Source of the DNA: a virus
Reading direction: 5' to 3' (one strand)
DNA: 37,784 nucleotides
Virus record (IMG/VR): IMGVR_UViG_3300048838_000353
Location: 1-37,784 of that record
Made by a program: the position numbers and the translations under genes. Within the stretch, counting starts at the first letter, position 1. Each line of letters starts with the position of its first letter. Shown piece after piece: positions 1-6,935 of the stretch. Below the pieces are notes generated by a model. The model was given only the letters and a program-made list of their open reading frames with translations. It searched no databases and was not told where the DNA came from.

Positions 1-907
1 CCGCGCCGGTGAAGGAGCACGTTTGACGGTCCGAGATGCTCCCGGACGTGTCGCGCACGATCACAACGGGGGGCAGTTCCACCGATAGCAGCGATGGCAG
101 GATGAAGCGGCGTTGCAGGTATCTGCGGTTGGGGCGGGTCCAAGAGTAGTCGTTGCGGGCGCTGCGTTGAATCCAGTCCGCCAGGAGCGTCCGCCAGTCT
201 ACCGGGGGGTGAAGAATCTCGTTCACGAGCCGTTCGGCAAAAGCCGGACACTTCCCCTGATTTTTCGCGTTGCGGGCCGCGGAGATCACTGCGCCTCGCC
301 AGTCGTCTTCCGTATTGCGGTCTTCCTCGGCGTTGCTCGTGCCATCCTCGGGGGGCGCGTCTTCGACCGCGCCACATCCGCCAGGGTCGTCCGATGGCGC
401 GCCGCCTTTTCCCTCTCCGTCTCCGTCTCCCTTGCCTTTGCCTGTGCCTTGCGCCTTGCCTCCAGGTGCGCCCGCGCTGCCTGCCTTGCCTTTCCCCTGC
501 TGGTCGTCGGGGTCGGGTCCAAGCCGGGCGAAAATGTGCTCCGCGCTGTCGTCAATTCCCGGCAGTGCTCCCTTCGGCAGTTTCCATCGGCAGTCCGTGT
601 CCAGAACGTGGTTTACCGCGTGGTCACAAGCCACGTTCCATTTCTTGATACCTCGCGCTCCGCGCCGCCAGGGGTGAAGCAGTGCGCAGTGTAGTACCTC
701 GTGGCATAGAACGGCGCAAAGCTCGTCGTCCGTGATTCCCTCCACAAACGTGGGGTTATATTTGATCCTCGTTCCATCGGTCGCCATAGTCTGTACTGCC
801 TGCGATTCCTCCATTGTAAATCTGACCGCGAGCGCGCCAAAAAAGGGCTGGTCTATGATCAGCCGTATTCTCGCCTTGGTTAGTCTTTTCGCAGTTTCTT
901 GGTTCAT
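1..907 (-). CDS. VWA / HExxH metallopeptidase-like protein (partial, runs off left edge)
   Basis: The frame stays open from ATG 907 to the window edge, giving 302 residues without the C-terminus. A HEVLH motif (residues 69-73, with H78) is the zinc-site signature of the putative metallopeptidase domain found with VWA-like domains (DUF2201 type). A long Gly/Lys/Asp-rich hydrophilic linker follows. Near residue 290 the string VIVRDTSGSIS is a DxSxS MIDAS metal site that opens a von Willebrand A domain. An AAAGAGG ribosome site lies 8 bases before the ATG. It is the last visible gene of a leftward operon behind a MoxR ATPase and a DUF3150-like gene; known MoxR ATPases work with VWA partners, so a joint remodelling or assembly role is inferred. 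Whether the zinc site is catalytic cannot be judged. The family call is firm, the role is not. Confidence 0.85.
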   Translation of the reverse strand, partial: MNQETAKRLTKARIRLIIDQPFFGALAVRFTMEESQAVQTMATDGTRIKYNPTFVEGITDDELCAVLCHEVLHCALLHPWRRGARGIKKWNVACDHAVNHVLDTDCRWKLPKGALPGIDDSAEHIFARLGPDPDDQQGKGKAGSAGAPGGKAQGTGKGKGDGDGEGKGGAPSDDPGGCGAVEDAPPEDGTSNAEEDRNTEDDWRGAVISAARNAKNQGKCPAFAERLVNEILHPPVDWRTLLADWIQRSARNDYSWTRPNRRYLQRRFILPSLLSVELPPVVIVRDTSGSISDRQTCSFTGA

Positions 908-983
908 GGTTTTAACCTCTTTCTCCGGGGCGAAAGCCTCGGCGCTTCGCGTCCGCCAGGGCGGGCGCGTCGCGTCGGTGCTC

Positions 984-1862
984 TCACATAAACTCGGCCA
1001 TTTTGTTCATGATGCGCTTCGCGTCGTCGGCAGCGGTCGCGCGCTCCTGCGGGTATTTCCTGAGCGTCTCCGGGTCGAGCGCGGCCAGTCTCGCCAGGGC
1101 GTCAATCCGAAAAGCTTCTAGGTTGCAGTCGTCGGTAATGTTCAACAGTGGCAGCACTCCGCAAACGTCTCGGATGTTGCCGATCAGCGTGTCGTGGAAC
1201 TTCGCGTCTGCGGTGCTCAAGCGCTCGAAAGCGCGGCTGATTGCGTCGTGAAGCCTCGTCCATGCGTCCATCATCCCGGCCTGAACGGCGCTGCAGGTCG
1301 AGTCGTCTACAAGCCTCCGGATGCGGGCAAGCTCGTGAGAATCCAGGGCGGCGCGGAAGTCGTCGCCCGTCGGCAAGGGACCGTATTTCACCTCGTATGT
1401 GAATTTCCGGCTGATACGATCATCGCTGGGGTAGTCTTTGGGGTTGAACGTGCCGTTGAGACGGGCGCGGGCCTCGTCCACCAGGATGGGATAGCGGTCG
1501 CAAAAGTCGCGCACCTCAACCTGAAACTGATTTTCGTATCGGTGGAGCGTTTCGCGGTACGTGTCGAAAGCTCTCACCGGCAGGATTCGGCTACCGTCGT
1601 CCATCCAGGGCAGGGTTAAGCGGTAGTGCTCGGCGCGGGCCGCGTTGGCGATTGCCTGCACCTTCTTCAGCGCGTCGGGGCTGATTAGGTTCTTGTTCCA
1701 CTTGCCAGCGTCCGCGGCCAGGGCGTGTTCCTCCTGCACCGTGTTTGTCAACGGCTTGTCGAGTCTGCGTGAAGTCCATTGGGTAATGCTCAAGCGGGCA
1801 AGCATCGCGCGCTCCGCCAGGGAGCCCATTGCCGGTTCGGTCGTGGTCGTCGTGGTCGTCAT
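984..1862 (-). CDS. DUF3150-like protein between MoxR ATPase and VWA protein
   Basis: This 292-residue soluble protein begins with a Thr run. It has blocks that recall the DUF3150 family: LPWMDDGSRILP near residue 84, a central FCDRYPILVDEARARL, then KDYPSDD and GDDFRAAL. No enzyme motif, signal peptide or membrane segment is visible. The ATG at 1862 has AGGAGA 9 bases upstream. It lies 89 bases after the ATPase stop and 76 before the VWA start, so the three are probably co-transcribed. In my memory DUF3150 proteins sit beside CobS/MoxR-like ATPases in phages and mobile elements, which agrees with this order; their molecular role is unknown. The name rests on remembered sequence pattern rather than a search. 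Confidence 0.6.
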   Translation of the reverse strand: MTTTTTTTEPAMGSLAERAMLARLSITQWTSRRLDKPLTNTVQEEHALAADAGKWNKNLISPDALKKVQAIANAARAEHYRLTLPWMDDGSRILPVRAFDTYRETLHRYENQFQVEVRDFCDRYPILVDEARARLNGTFNPKDYPSDDRISRKFTYEVKYGPLPTGDDFRAALDSHELARIRRLVDDSTCSAVQAGMMDAWTRLHDAISRAFERLSTADAKFHDTLIGNIRDVCGVLPLLNITDDCNLEAFRIDALARLAALDPETLRKYPQERATAADDAKRIMNKMAEFM

Positions 1863-1951
1863 GGTTCACAGTCTCCTGTATCTGGGGTCGTCCAGGTCCG
1901 GTCCGTCCGGGCCATCCCGTCGCGCTCCGCAGAGCGCTCCGGGGCAGTCCG

Positions 1952-2938
1952 TCAGACGTACTCTCCGTTTTTCGCAACCCACTGCTGCCATGCCTGCGTG
2001 TTGGCGATTCCCTTTTCCCTCCTATAGCAGTCGTTCACGCACGTGGTCTCGACTTCCTTCGATATGCGTTCAACGTACCTCACAATCTGGCCGAAATTTC
2101 GCGTCGTGCATCGCGCCGCGAGTCCTACCGCGCACGCGATTCGGGCGCTCGTTCCAGAGGGGATAGGCGACGTGTCGGGTTGCAGAATGCAGCCATCTAG
2201 GTCCGGCAAGCTGCGGAAGATTTTGAGAAACTCCCGAAACTCAGACGCGCGGCCTTTTCCCACTGCGCCCGCGAGCGTCTCGTCGTCACTCAGTCCTGCT
2301 TGCAATAGATCACTGACGTGTTTCCAGGTGCGCGGGCAGGGCGAGTTTGTAACGTCGGTGGTTGCCCGAAACTCGTGGAGAGCATCGGGGCGGAAGCGTA
2401 GGTAGGCAACCACTTCGGGCGAGATCGAATGGGCATACGCCCATAACGTCCAGTCGTCTAAGTCAACGTCCAAGCTGATAATCGAGTGAAAGCGGCTCTT
2501 GACGGGTTCAATCAGTGCCGATACTGCCGCGCGGTCTTCGCGTCTGTTGGTTGCCGCATAAAAACAGACGTGCGGGGGCAAGTGGTGCTCGCCTACGCGA
2601 TTGGACAAAATCAACTGCATAAGCGCCGCCTGTACTGCGGGCGGGGCCTGTCCCAGGTCGTCGAGTAAGATCGCCAGGGGCTTGCTAGCCTCCATGGCGC
2701 GCCGGAGATCCCCATAGGGCAAAAAGCTGGCGCGTCCGTCTGCCGATGCGTAGGGCAAGCCGCGGGCGTCTACGACATCCCAAGTACTGGGATGCCAGAT
2801 CTCCAGATCAATACCTGCCTCCGCCGCGGCCTGTGCGAATATGTCGCTTTTGCCGACTCCAGGCGGTCCGGCCAGCATGACGCGCAGTCGCTTATCCAGG
2901 CACGTTCGCAGGGTCTTGAGGGCTTGACTCGGTTTCAT
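1952..2938 (-). CDS. MoxR-type AAA+ ATPase
   Basis: A 328-residue AAA+ ATPase of the MoxR / AAA_5 type. Walker A is GPPGVGKS at residues 24-31, Walker B is LAILLDD at 88-94, sensor 1 is N131 in FYAATNR, and a probable arginine finger is R148 in PVKSRF. The C-terminal half should be the helical lid and contains no second enzyme domain. The ATG at 2938 is chosen over an upstream TTG at 2959 because GGAG lies 11 bases before it. It is the first gene of the leftward operon, about 50 bases below a candidate promoter. MoxR ATPases use ATP hydrolysis to remodel or load metal into partner proteins, commonly VWA proteins, and a VWA gene lies two genes downstream. The substrate in this phage is unknown. 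Confidence 0.9.
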   Translation of the reverse strand: MKPSQALKTLRTCLDKRLRVMLAGPPGVGKSDIFAQAAAEAGIDLEIWHPSTWDVVDARGLPYASADGRASFLPYGDLRRAMEASKPLAILLDDLGQAPPAVQAALMQLILSNRVGEHHLPPHVCFYAATNRREDRAAVSALIEPVKSRFHSIISLDVDLDDWTLWAYAHSISPEVVAYLRFRPDALHEFRATTDVTNSPCPRTWKHVSDLLQAGLSDDETLAGAVGKGRASEFREFLKIFRSLPDLDGCILQPDTSPIPSGTSARIACAVGLAARCTTRNFGQIVRYVERISKEVETTCVNDCYRREKGIANTQAWQQWVAKNGEYV

Positions 2939-2995
2939 GGTTCGTTGTTCTCCGTTCAAGGGGTTTTCCGCGGCGTCACGGTGGCGCCAGCATGT

Positions 2996-3024
2996 AAGGT
3001 ATCATGTCTTTCGGTCATTGCCAA
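2996..3024 (-). promoter_or_regulatory. Candidate leftward promoter of the MoxR operon
   Basis: On the minus strand, TTGGCA (3024-3019) and TACCTT (3001-2996) are separated by 17 bases. The -10 is preceded by TGA, an extended -10 (TGn) element. Transcription would start near 2989, about 50 bases before the ATPase ATG. The -10 match is only moderate and is helped by the extended motif. Confidence 0.5.
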
Positions 3025-3070
3025 GCGTTAAAAGTCAATTCCAGCCAATAATGGCGTTAATGGTCGTCTA

Positions 3071-3090
3071 ATCACAGTCCATACTGTAAT
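3071..3090. promoter_or_regulatory. Operator-like palindrome
   Basis: ACAGT (3074-3078) and ACTGT (3083-3087) are inverted repeats around a CCAT spacer. The outer AT/AT bases extend the dyad to 20 bp with one mismatch per half. It lies about 50 bp upstream of the leftward -35 box and could be a repressor or activator site. No binding protein can be assigned. Confidence 0.35.
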
Positions 3091-3371
3091 CGCACGATAT
3101 TTCGCGCTTGCAGCCCGATCAGCGGCTTGCTAGGCTCGGGGGAAGGGGGATAGGGGGTCGGGGGCTTCACCTCAATCCAGTTACCGATTGCCTATCTCTC
3201 TGCCTCTCTCCAAGCATCCGTTCATCGTCCGTTCATCCAGGTAGAGCCATAGAAGCAAGGGCGGCGACAGGTCGGGACCGCGGCGGGGCGTCGTGGGCGT
3301 CTTTGCCAGCGGATTGGCAATGCCTGAACCGCATTCTTGGGCCATTCCTGCGGGTTTCTGGCCTCTCTGTG

Positions 3372-3398
3372 TGGCGTCGTGGGTGACCCATTGCGCCA
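3372..3398. repeat. 27-bp interrupted inverted repeat
   Basis: TGGCG (3372-3376) and TGGGT (3380-3384) are mirrored by ACCCA (3386-3390) and CGCCA (3394-3398) about a single central G, with three non-pairing bases in each arm. The exact symmetry of the spacing suggests a protein-binding dyad or a structured origin element. No function is known. Confidence 0.4.
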
Positions 3399-3526
3399 GC
3401 CAGGATGAGGGGACCGCGGTACAACGCTGGCATGGTCTGCGGCGCTGGGCTGGCCGCGTTCGTGGCCTGAAAACGATGGTAGGGCGGACCGGGAACCCAG
3501 TTGATCGGAAACTCGATCCAGCCCCC

Positions 3527-3546
3527 GGCCCCGGCTGTGCCGGGCC
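3527..3546. repeat. GC-rich hairpin in control region
   Basis: GGCCC-C-GGC pairs with GCC-GGGCC around a TGT loop, with one bulged C. A pyrimidine-rich tract starts about 20 bases later, too far for a normal intrinsic terminator. It may be structural or incidental in this GC-rich stretch. Confidence 0.3.
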
Positions 3547-3596
3547 GCTCTCACCTATCCCCCGCTCCCTCATTTCCCTTTTTCTTCTATATATTT

Positions 3597-3626
3597 TTGA
3601 TGTTTTCTGGCTAATTATGGTATAGG
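3597..3626 (+). promoter_or_regulatory. Candidate rightward promoter (extended -10) of the small-gene cluster
   Basis: TTGATG (3597-3602) is followed after 18 bases by TATAGG (3621-3626), which is preceded by TGG, an extended -10 element. The surrounding 3575-3630 is the most AT-rich stretch of the area. Transcription would start near 3633, just before a strong purine-rich AAGGAGG at 3638-3644. The first clear gene begins at 3739. Confidence 0.5.
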
Positions 3627-3673
3627 TTATTGAGGAGAAGGAGGACGGGTTCCGGAAGCTGTCGCTTCAGAAC

Positions 3674-3739
3674 ATGCGGCGGATTCGTGAGTCGATGGTT
3701 GAGGTGGGGCTGATTGTCCCATCGGAGTATGGGGGTTGA
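3674..3739 (+). CDS. Candidate leader peptide or very small gene
   Basis: An open frame ends TGA at 3737-3739, overlapping the next gene's ATG as TGATG, which suggests translational coupling. From ATG 3674 it encodes 21 residues (MRRIRESMVEVG...). The frame is open back to 3626 with plausible protein sequence, and AAGGAGG at 3638-3644 lies inside that extension, so a non-ATG start between them is possible. Charged, soluble and unrecognised. It may be the remnant C-terminus of a larger gene. Real translation is uncertain. Confidence 0.35.
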   Translation: MRRIRESMVEVGLIVPSEYGG

Positions 3740-3942
3740 TGGTGGAGTTTGAAAAAGGGAAGTGGCGTCCGGTGACTGCGGCTGGTCCTGGGTATTACAT
3801 GACTCGGGACTCGGCTGGGGTTGTGATCATGGTGAAGGTGGAGGCGTGTTGGCGGTTCGTTGGTGGGAAGTGGGAGCCAGTTGTTGGTGGCGAGTTGGCG
3901 ATACCTGATCATGTGAAGGAGGTTTATGAGCATTCTGAGTGA
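3739..3942 (+). CDS. Small hypothetical protein, 67 aa
   Basis: ATG 3739 overlaps the stop of the preceding small frame, and the coding end overlaps the next gene by 17 bases. The product is small, with two similar Lys-Trp-x-Pro-Val strings (GKWRPV near the N-terminus and GKWEPV in the middle), each beside a Gly-rich turn. This suggests two copies of a beta hairpin repeat. There is no signal peptide, membrane segment or cysteine pair. I do not recognise a family. Its place as the first clear gene after a promoter suggests early expression (inference). Confidence 0.65.
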   Translation: MVEFEKGKWRPVTAAGPGYYMTRDSAGVVIMVKVEACWRFVGGKWEPVVGGELAIPDHVKEVYEHSE

Positions 3943-4249
3943 CAGGCTGTGTGAGGAGTTGAGGAGTGAGAACTGGCTTGAGGTTCGGAGGATTCTGGAG
4001 CAGTTGTTTGCTGATCCTGAGCCTCCGAAGGCGGACCCTGATCGTGTTCCTGCTCCCTCCGACGCCGAGGAGATCCTGACGTGGATCGAGACGCAGCAGC
4101 CCGACATTGTGGAGGTGGGCGACCCGGTTCCGGGGCGGCGGTGGGCTTGTCGTGAGGAATTGGGCAGACCGTGGTTCTACGGCGACACCTACCGGGAGGC
4201 GGTGAGACTGGCGATGCGGATGGGGAGGAAGGGGGTGATGCGGAAATGA
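3926..4249 (+). CDS. Hypothetical protein, 107 aa
   Basis: The start ATG 3926 has AAGGAGG ending only 3 bases upstream, an unusually tight spacing. The N-terminal third is a charged helix (LCEELRSENWLEVRRILEQL); the C-terminal part is aromatic and basic (GRPWFYGDTYREAVRLAMRM), a pattern seen in small phage-ART or DUF-type alpha/beta proteins that I cannot name. It overlaps its upstream neighbour by 17 bases and its downstream neighbour by ATGA, as throughout this cluster. No catalytic motif is evident. Confidence 0.65.
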   Translation: MSILSDRLCEELRSENWLEVRRILEQLFADPEPPKADPDRVPAPSDAEEILTWIETQQPDIVEVGDPVPGRRWACREELGRPWFYGDTYREAVRLAMRMGRKGVMRK

Positions 4250-4515
4250 AGACGAAGAAGAAGAGGACGGTCTGGTTGGCGCGGAACACCCACTATGTGG
4301 GGGACGAGCACGCGGTCTACATCCTGTTCGCCGCGAAGCCGAGGTGGGGCAGGTGCGATGGTGGTTGCTGCATTGAGTGGAATGCTCCTGCGAGCAATAG
4401 CGCCGCCATGCTGGGCCGGTATTGCGCCGCCGGGTGGGAGCGGATTGTCGGGTTCCAGCTCAAGCCGGGGACGTGTAGGCAAGTAACGATCAGCGTGCAG
4501 GAGGTGCAGGAATGA
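4246..4515 (+). CDS. Hypothetical protein, 89 aa, Cys-containing
   Basis: The start at ATG 4246 forms an ATGA overlap with the previous stop and is preceded by purine-rich sequence. A longer in-frame GTG start at 4171 would overlap far more. The product starts with a basic MKTKKKR tail and contains a DGGCCIEW segment and later single cysteines. These are too few and too irregular for a clear zinc site. No membrane segment. I do not recognise it. Confidence 0.65.
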   Translation: MKTKKKRTVWLARNTHYVGDEHAVYILFAAKPRWGRCDGGCCIEWNAPASNSAAMLGRYCAAGWERIVGFQLKPGTCRQVTISVQEVQE

Positions 4516-4709
4516 CCAGGGTATTCCCGTACCCATTCCAATGCGTCTGCGGTTGGAGGTCCGAGTTGCTCGTGGACGATCCGGCGGGCGTGCTGCTCGG
4601 CGTTGTCTGCCAGCAGTGTCGCCGCGAATGGAGAGTCGTCAATGCTGAGCGTCTCGGCCAAGGGTTGCGATTGGCGGACAGAACAGAGGAGAGTCCAAAT
4701 GAACACTAA
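4512..4709 (+). CDS. Small putative zinc-ribbon protein, 65 aa
   Basis: ATG 4512 overlaps the previous stop as ATGA. The product has C11-x-C13 and C33-x-x-C36 separated by 19 residues, resembling a minimal zinc ribbon with one shortened knuckle. The C-terminal tail is charged. Phage zinc ribbons of this size often bind nucleic acid or host proteins, but nothing here fixes a target. The C-terminal 11 bases overlap the next gene. Confidence 0.65.
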   Translation: MTRVFPYPFQCVCGWRSELLVDDPAGVLLGVVCQQCRREWRVVNAERLGQGLRLADRTEESPNEH

Positions 4710-4965
4710 GACCGTGAATAAGAAGGCTGGCGTCAAGAAGGTTTACGTGGTATGGGACGAGTGGTCTGAGGGGTGGATGGTGTGTGTGGACAAGCCGAAG
4801 CGGGCGAATGATCCTGTTGGTATGCGCTACTGGCGAGCGCTTTACTTCCGCAGGCTGTGTGCGGAGTCTGCGAGGCTGCTTGGCTTCGGTCGCCTCGACA
4901 AGAGCCTGTGCCACGAGTTCGCGTTGTCGAGGGCGGGGAATGTGTTCAGGAAGGCGGATGAGTGA
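4699..4965 (+). CDS. Hypothetical protein, 88 aa
   Basis: ATG 4699 is chosen because GAGGAGAG lies just upstream; an earlier in-frame start at 4603 would overlap the previous gene extensively. The N-terminus is basic and is followed by VYVVWDEWSEGWMVCVD, which looks like two beta strands. A helical Arg/Leu-rich middle follows (YFRRLCAESARLLGF). The stop overlaps the next ATG as TGATG. No known family. Confidence 0.65.
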   Translation: MNTKTVNKKAGVKKVYVVWDEWSEGWMVCVDKPKRANDPVGMRYWRALYFRRLCAESARLLGFGRLDKSLCHEFALSRAGNVFRKADE

Positions 4966-5735
4966 TGGACGTTCGCAAGATGACTCCCCCCAGGGTGATT
5001 CTGGACACGCTGACCGAGCTGTACCGGGATGCGGTTCTTGCCGCGGTCGCTCAGGAGAAGTGCGTGTGGGTCTTCTCGGCGCGGAACCCCGCGTATGGGG
5101 GCCACGCGCTTGACTACATGACGGACCCCGAGCCTGATGGCTCCCTGGGGTTCTACTGCTGCGAGAAGGAGCAAGAGAATCGCCCCAACGTGATGAGGTG
5201 GTACCACAGCGCGAAGATGTTCAAGCGGGAGGTGAGCATCGTCGGGGGCAGGGTGGATTACTACCTGGGCTCCTGCGAGGGGTGCGGGACGTTTTACTGG
5301 GCGTGCCCCGCGATGGAGGCGCTGTTCAGCCCCGTCAGTCAGATGATCGCCGATGCCGAGATGAAGCTGGACCGCGACCGCATGGAGCGCCTGCTCGGCC
5401 TCAGTCCCGCAAGCCCGGTCGGCCAGACGTGGATCAACACGCAGCAGATGAATCAGCTCGGACAGGGGCTCCTGGAGCAGCAGCGCGATCAGCAGCGTAT
5501 CATGGTGGGGAATCAGCTCGTGCAGGATCTCCGTAGCCTTGGTAACACCGGAGGTCCGTTCATTCGGGATCTGTCGTCGTTTGAGGATAATGTCCAATGG
5601 GCCTTCATGCAGGGCAACGCAGTGGTGAGGGTGGACTCTTTCGACAGGGATTATCTGCTGACGATGCAACCGACGAGGGGTCCGGGGATCCTGGGGTCGC
5701 TGTCGATGTTCCTGCCGGAGCGGCCACTCTTCTGA
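4965..5735 (+). CDS. Hypothetical protein, 256 aa, with Cys cluster
   Basis: The largest gene of the small-gene cluster. Cysteines occur at about residues 33, 65-66, and as CEGC (104-107) with another at about 114, which could form one zinc site. The C-terminal half is Gln-rich and helical (GQGLLEQQRDQQR). It carries ADAEMKLDR, encoded by a 29-bp segment identical to one in the portal gene. ATG 4965 overlaps the preceding stop; a GTG at 4962 is also possible. There is no signal peptide or membrane segment. No family recognised. Confidence 0.7.
   Translation: MDVRKMTPPRVILDTLTELYRDAVLAAVAQEKCVWVFSARNPAYGGHALDYMTDPEPDGSLGFYCCEKEQENRPNVMRWYHSAKMFKREVSIVGGRVDYYLGSCEGCGTFYWACPAMEALFSPVSQMIADAEMKLDRDRMERLLGLSPASPVGQTWINTQQMNQLGQGLLEQQRDQQRIMVGNQLVQDLRSLGNTGGPFIRDLSSFEDNVQWAFMQGNAVVRVDSFDRDYLLTMQPTRGPGILGSLSMFLPERPLF
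5347..5375 (+). repeat. 29-bp perfect direct repeat, copy 1
   Basis: Identical over 29 bases to 12296-12324 in the portal gene, in the same codon phase, encoding ADAEMKLDR in both. Flanking bases diverge at once. Confidence 0.9.
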
Positions 5736-5767
5736 GAGATCGGCTGAACCCCTTCATCGAGGAGGCG

Positions 5768-6097
5768 ATGAGGGACTACCCCCCGCTGGCGAATGCGCGG
5801 GTGAAGTGGATGAACACCGGCAAGCGCTTCTGCGCTGGCCCCCCGGGGTGCCTTGCGGTGCTGATCGTCCACCGCGAGGGGATACCGCGTGAGTACCGCG
5901 AGGTGATCTACCTGTACGACGACGTGCTGCGGAAAAACTTTTTGCCTGGGCTGCGGGTGGTCTACTACCGCGACCTGATCCGCGCTGCGGTTCGCAAGAT
6001 CGAGAACAAGTACGATCTCAGTCGGAGCGACTTCTGGCAACAGGTGAGAAAGACGCTCAGGGAGGTGGCGGATGAGCGAACCAGTGGTGTCGCGTAG
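5768..6097 (+). CDS. Hypothetical protein, about 109 aa
   Basis: The frame is clearly coding from about 5732, but the start is unsettled. ATG 5768 has AGGAGG only 2 bases upstream. A CTG at 5732 would make a CTGA overlap with the previous stop, the local style, and gives a good N-terminus (LRDRLNPFIEEA). The protein is mixed alpha/beta with VIYLYDDVLRKNFLPGLRVVYYRDLIRAAVRKIENKY and no cysteine pairs. It overlaps the next gene by 26 bases. Not recognised. Confidence 0.6.
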   Translation: MRDYPPLANARVKWMNTGKRFCAGPPGCLAVLIVHREGIPREYREVIYLYDDVLRKNFLPGLRVVYYRDLIRAAVRKIENKYDLSRSDFWQQVRKTLREVADERTSGVA

Positions 6098-6470
6098 TGC
6101 TACGGGGTGGTTGAAAGAGATCATCAAGCGGGCGAACAAGGAGGGGGTGTTTGGGCAGTTCGAGATCAGTGACCCGATTGCGACTGTGGATCAGCCAGAC
6201 ATTATTTACGTTACCATCGAATCGCTTGAGTATCCGATGTGGTTTACCACTGCATCATTCAGCAAGAGTGAGATATTGCTCCTGCGGAGCCCTCAAGCGG
6301 TGGCAAACATTGTCCGAATCAGAATCGCACAGGCGATCTATCAGCTTGAGAGGACCATAGAAACCAACGAGATGACCCCGTTCCGGGCGGCGGTGCGGAA
6401 GACGCAGCATCAGCAGGGCCAGGACTTGAGGGCGTCGTTCGGGGAATCTCTCAGGAGGAAGCGGGGATGA
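6072..6470 (+). CDS. Hypothetical protein, 132 aa
   Basis: ATG 6072 is preceded by GGGAGGTGGCGG. The N-terminus is helical and basic (GWLKEIIKRANKEGVFGQF), followed by beta strands (IIYVTIESLEYPMWFTT) and a helix containing a run of hydrophobic residues that is not long enough for a membrane segment. The C-terminus is basic and Gln-rich. It overlaps the next gene by ATGATG. No family recognised. Confidence 0.65.
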   Translation: MSEPVVSRSATGWLKEIIKRANKEGVFGQFEISDPIATVDQPDIIYVTIESLEYPMWFTTASFSKSEILLLRSPQAVANIVRIRIAQAIYQLERTIETNEMTPFRAAVRKTQHQQGQDLRASFGESLRRKRG

Positions 6471-6718
6471 TGGAGATCCCGACCGCGACAGTGCTCGTGA
6501 ACGGGGTGGAGCGGCATATCGCCTGCTGCACTTGCATGACGTGCGGGAACGCATTCCTGGTGTTCGCAGGGGCAGAGTTTCTCCCGCTCTACTGCCCCTA
6601 CTGCCGCAACAGCCTCGATGTGCATGAGTACCAGGGGAAGTTCTATAATGCCGCTGGTCAGGAGATCGAGCGGCCCGAGGGGATCAGGGACGACGAGGAG
6701 CAGGATGATGAAGGTTGA
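6467..6718 (+). CDS. Zinc-ribbon protein, 83 aa
   Basis: A classic ribbon spacing is visible: C23-M-T-C26 and C43-P-Y-C46, the second pair in YCPYCRN, with an aromatic/hydrophobic strand between. The C-terminal third is very acidic (RDDEEQDDEG), suggesting interaction with a basic surface or mimicry of nucleic acid (inference). ATG 6467 overlaps the previous stop, and a second ATG at 6470 is equally placed. Small zinc-ribbon proteins in phages include transcription modulators; no target can be given. Confidence 0.75.
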   Translation: MMEIPTATVLVNGVERHIACCTCMTCGNAFLVFAGAEFLPLYCPYCRNSLDVHEYQGKFYNAAGQEIERPEGIRDDEEQDDEG

Positions 6719-6935
6719 ACGAGTAGATTCTGATGAGATCGCCCGCATGATGTTCCAGTCCTTGAGCAAGGGGGACAAGGTTGGCGTGGTGCTGACGCGC
6801 ACAGACCTTGACGCCATTATTGATGCGCTGTTCCGTGTGCCCGATCCGACAGATTCGCAAAAGAACCTCTTTGCGGGCATGAGTCGGTTCCGGCTTGAGG
6901 TGTTTGGTCATGAGCTGGCCGGTTCGGATCAATAA
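6705..6935 (+). CDS. Hypothetical protein, 76 aa
   Basis: Tandem ATGs at 6705 and 6708 follow GAGGAGCAGG and lie inside the end of the zinc-ribbon gene. The product is a small, mostly helical, acidic protein with a DALFRVPDPTD turn. It ends overlapping the following terminase-region gene by 26 bases. No cysteine pairs, signal or membrane segment. Not recognised. Confidence 0.6.
   Translation: MMKVERVDSDEIARMMFQSLSKGDKVGVVLTRTDLDAIIDALFRVPDPTDSQKNLFAGMSRFRLEVFGHELAGSDQ

Larger units (their letters stand above)
2939..3673. other. Divergent intergenic control region
   Basis: About 700 bases separate the leftward ATPase operon from the rightward small-gene cluster. I find no convincing gene here: the open frames are short, overlap on both strands and give Arg/Pro-rich translations. 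The stretch holds a promoter for each direction, an operator-like palindrome at 3071-3090, a near-tandem direct repeat of CCGTTCATC (about 3217-3236), a 27-bp dyad at 3372-3398, a GC hairpin at 3527-3546 and a pyrimidine/AT-rich tract at about 3565-3600. This suits an early control region or a replication origin. I cannot tell these apart from sequence alone. Confidence 0.6.

Noticed and set aside
3293-3625. Plus-strand open frame of 110 codons in the control region
   Set aside because: No ribosome site, Trp/Arg-rich unstructured translation, and it runs through the promoter at 3597-3626. Minus-strand frames over 3181-3573 overlap it and look equally random.
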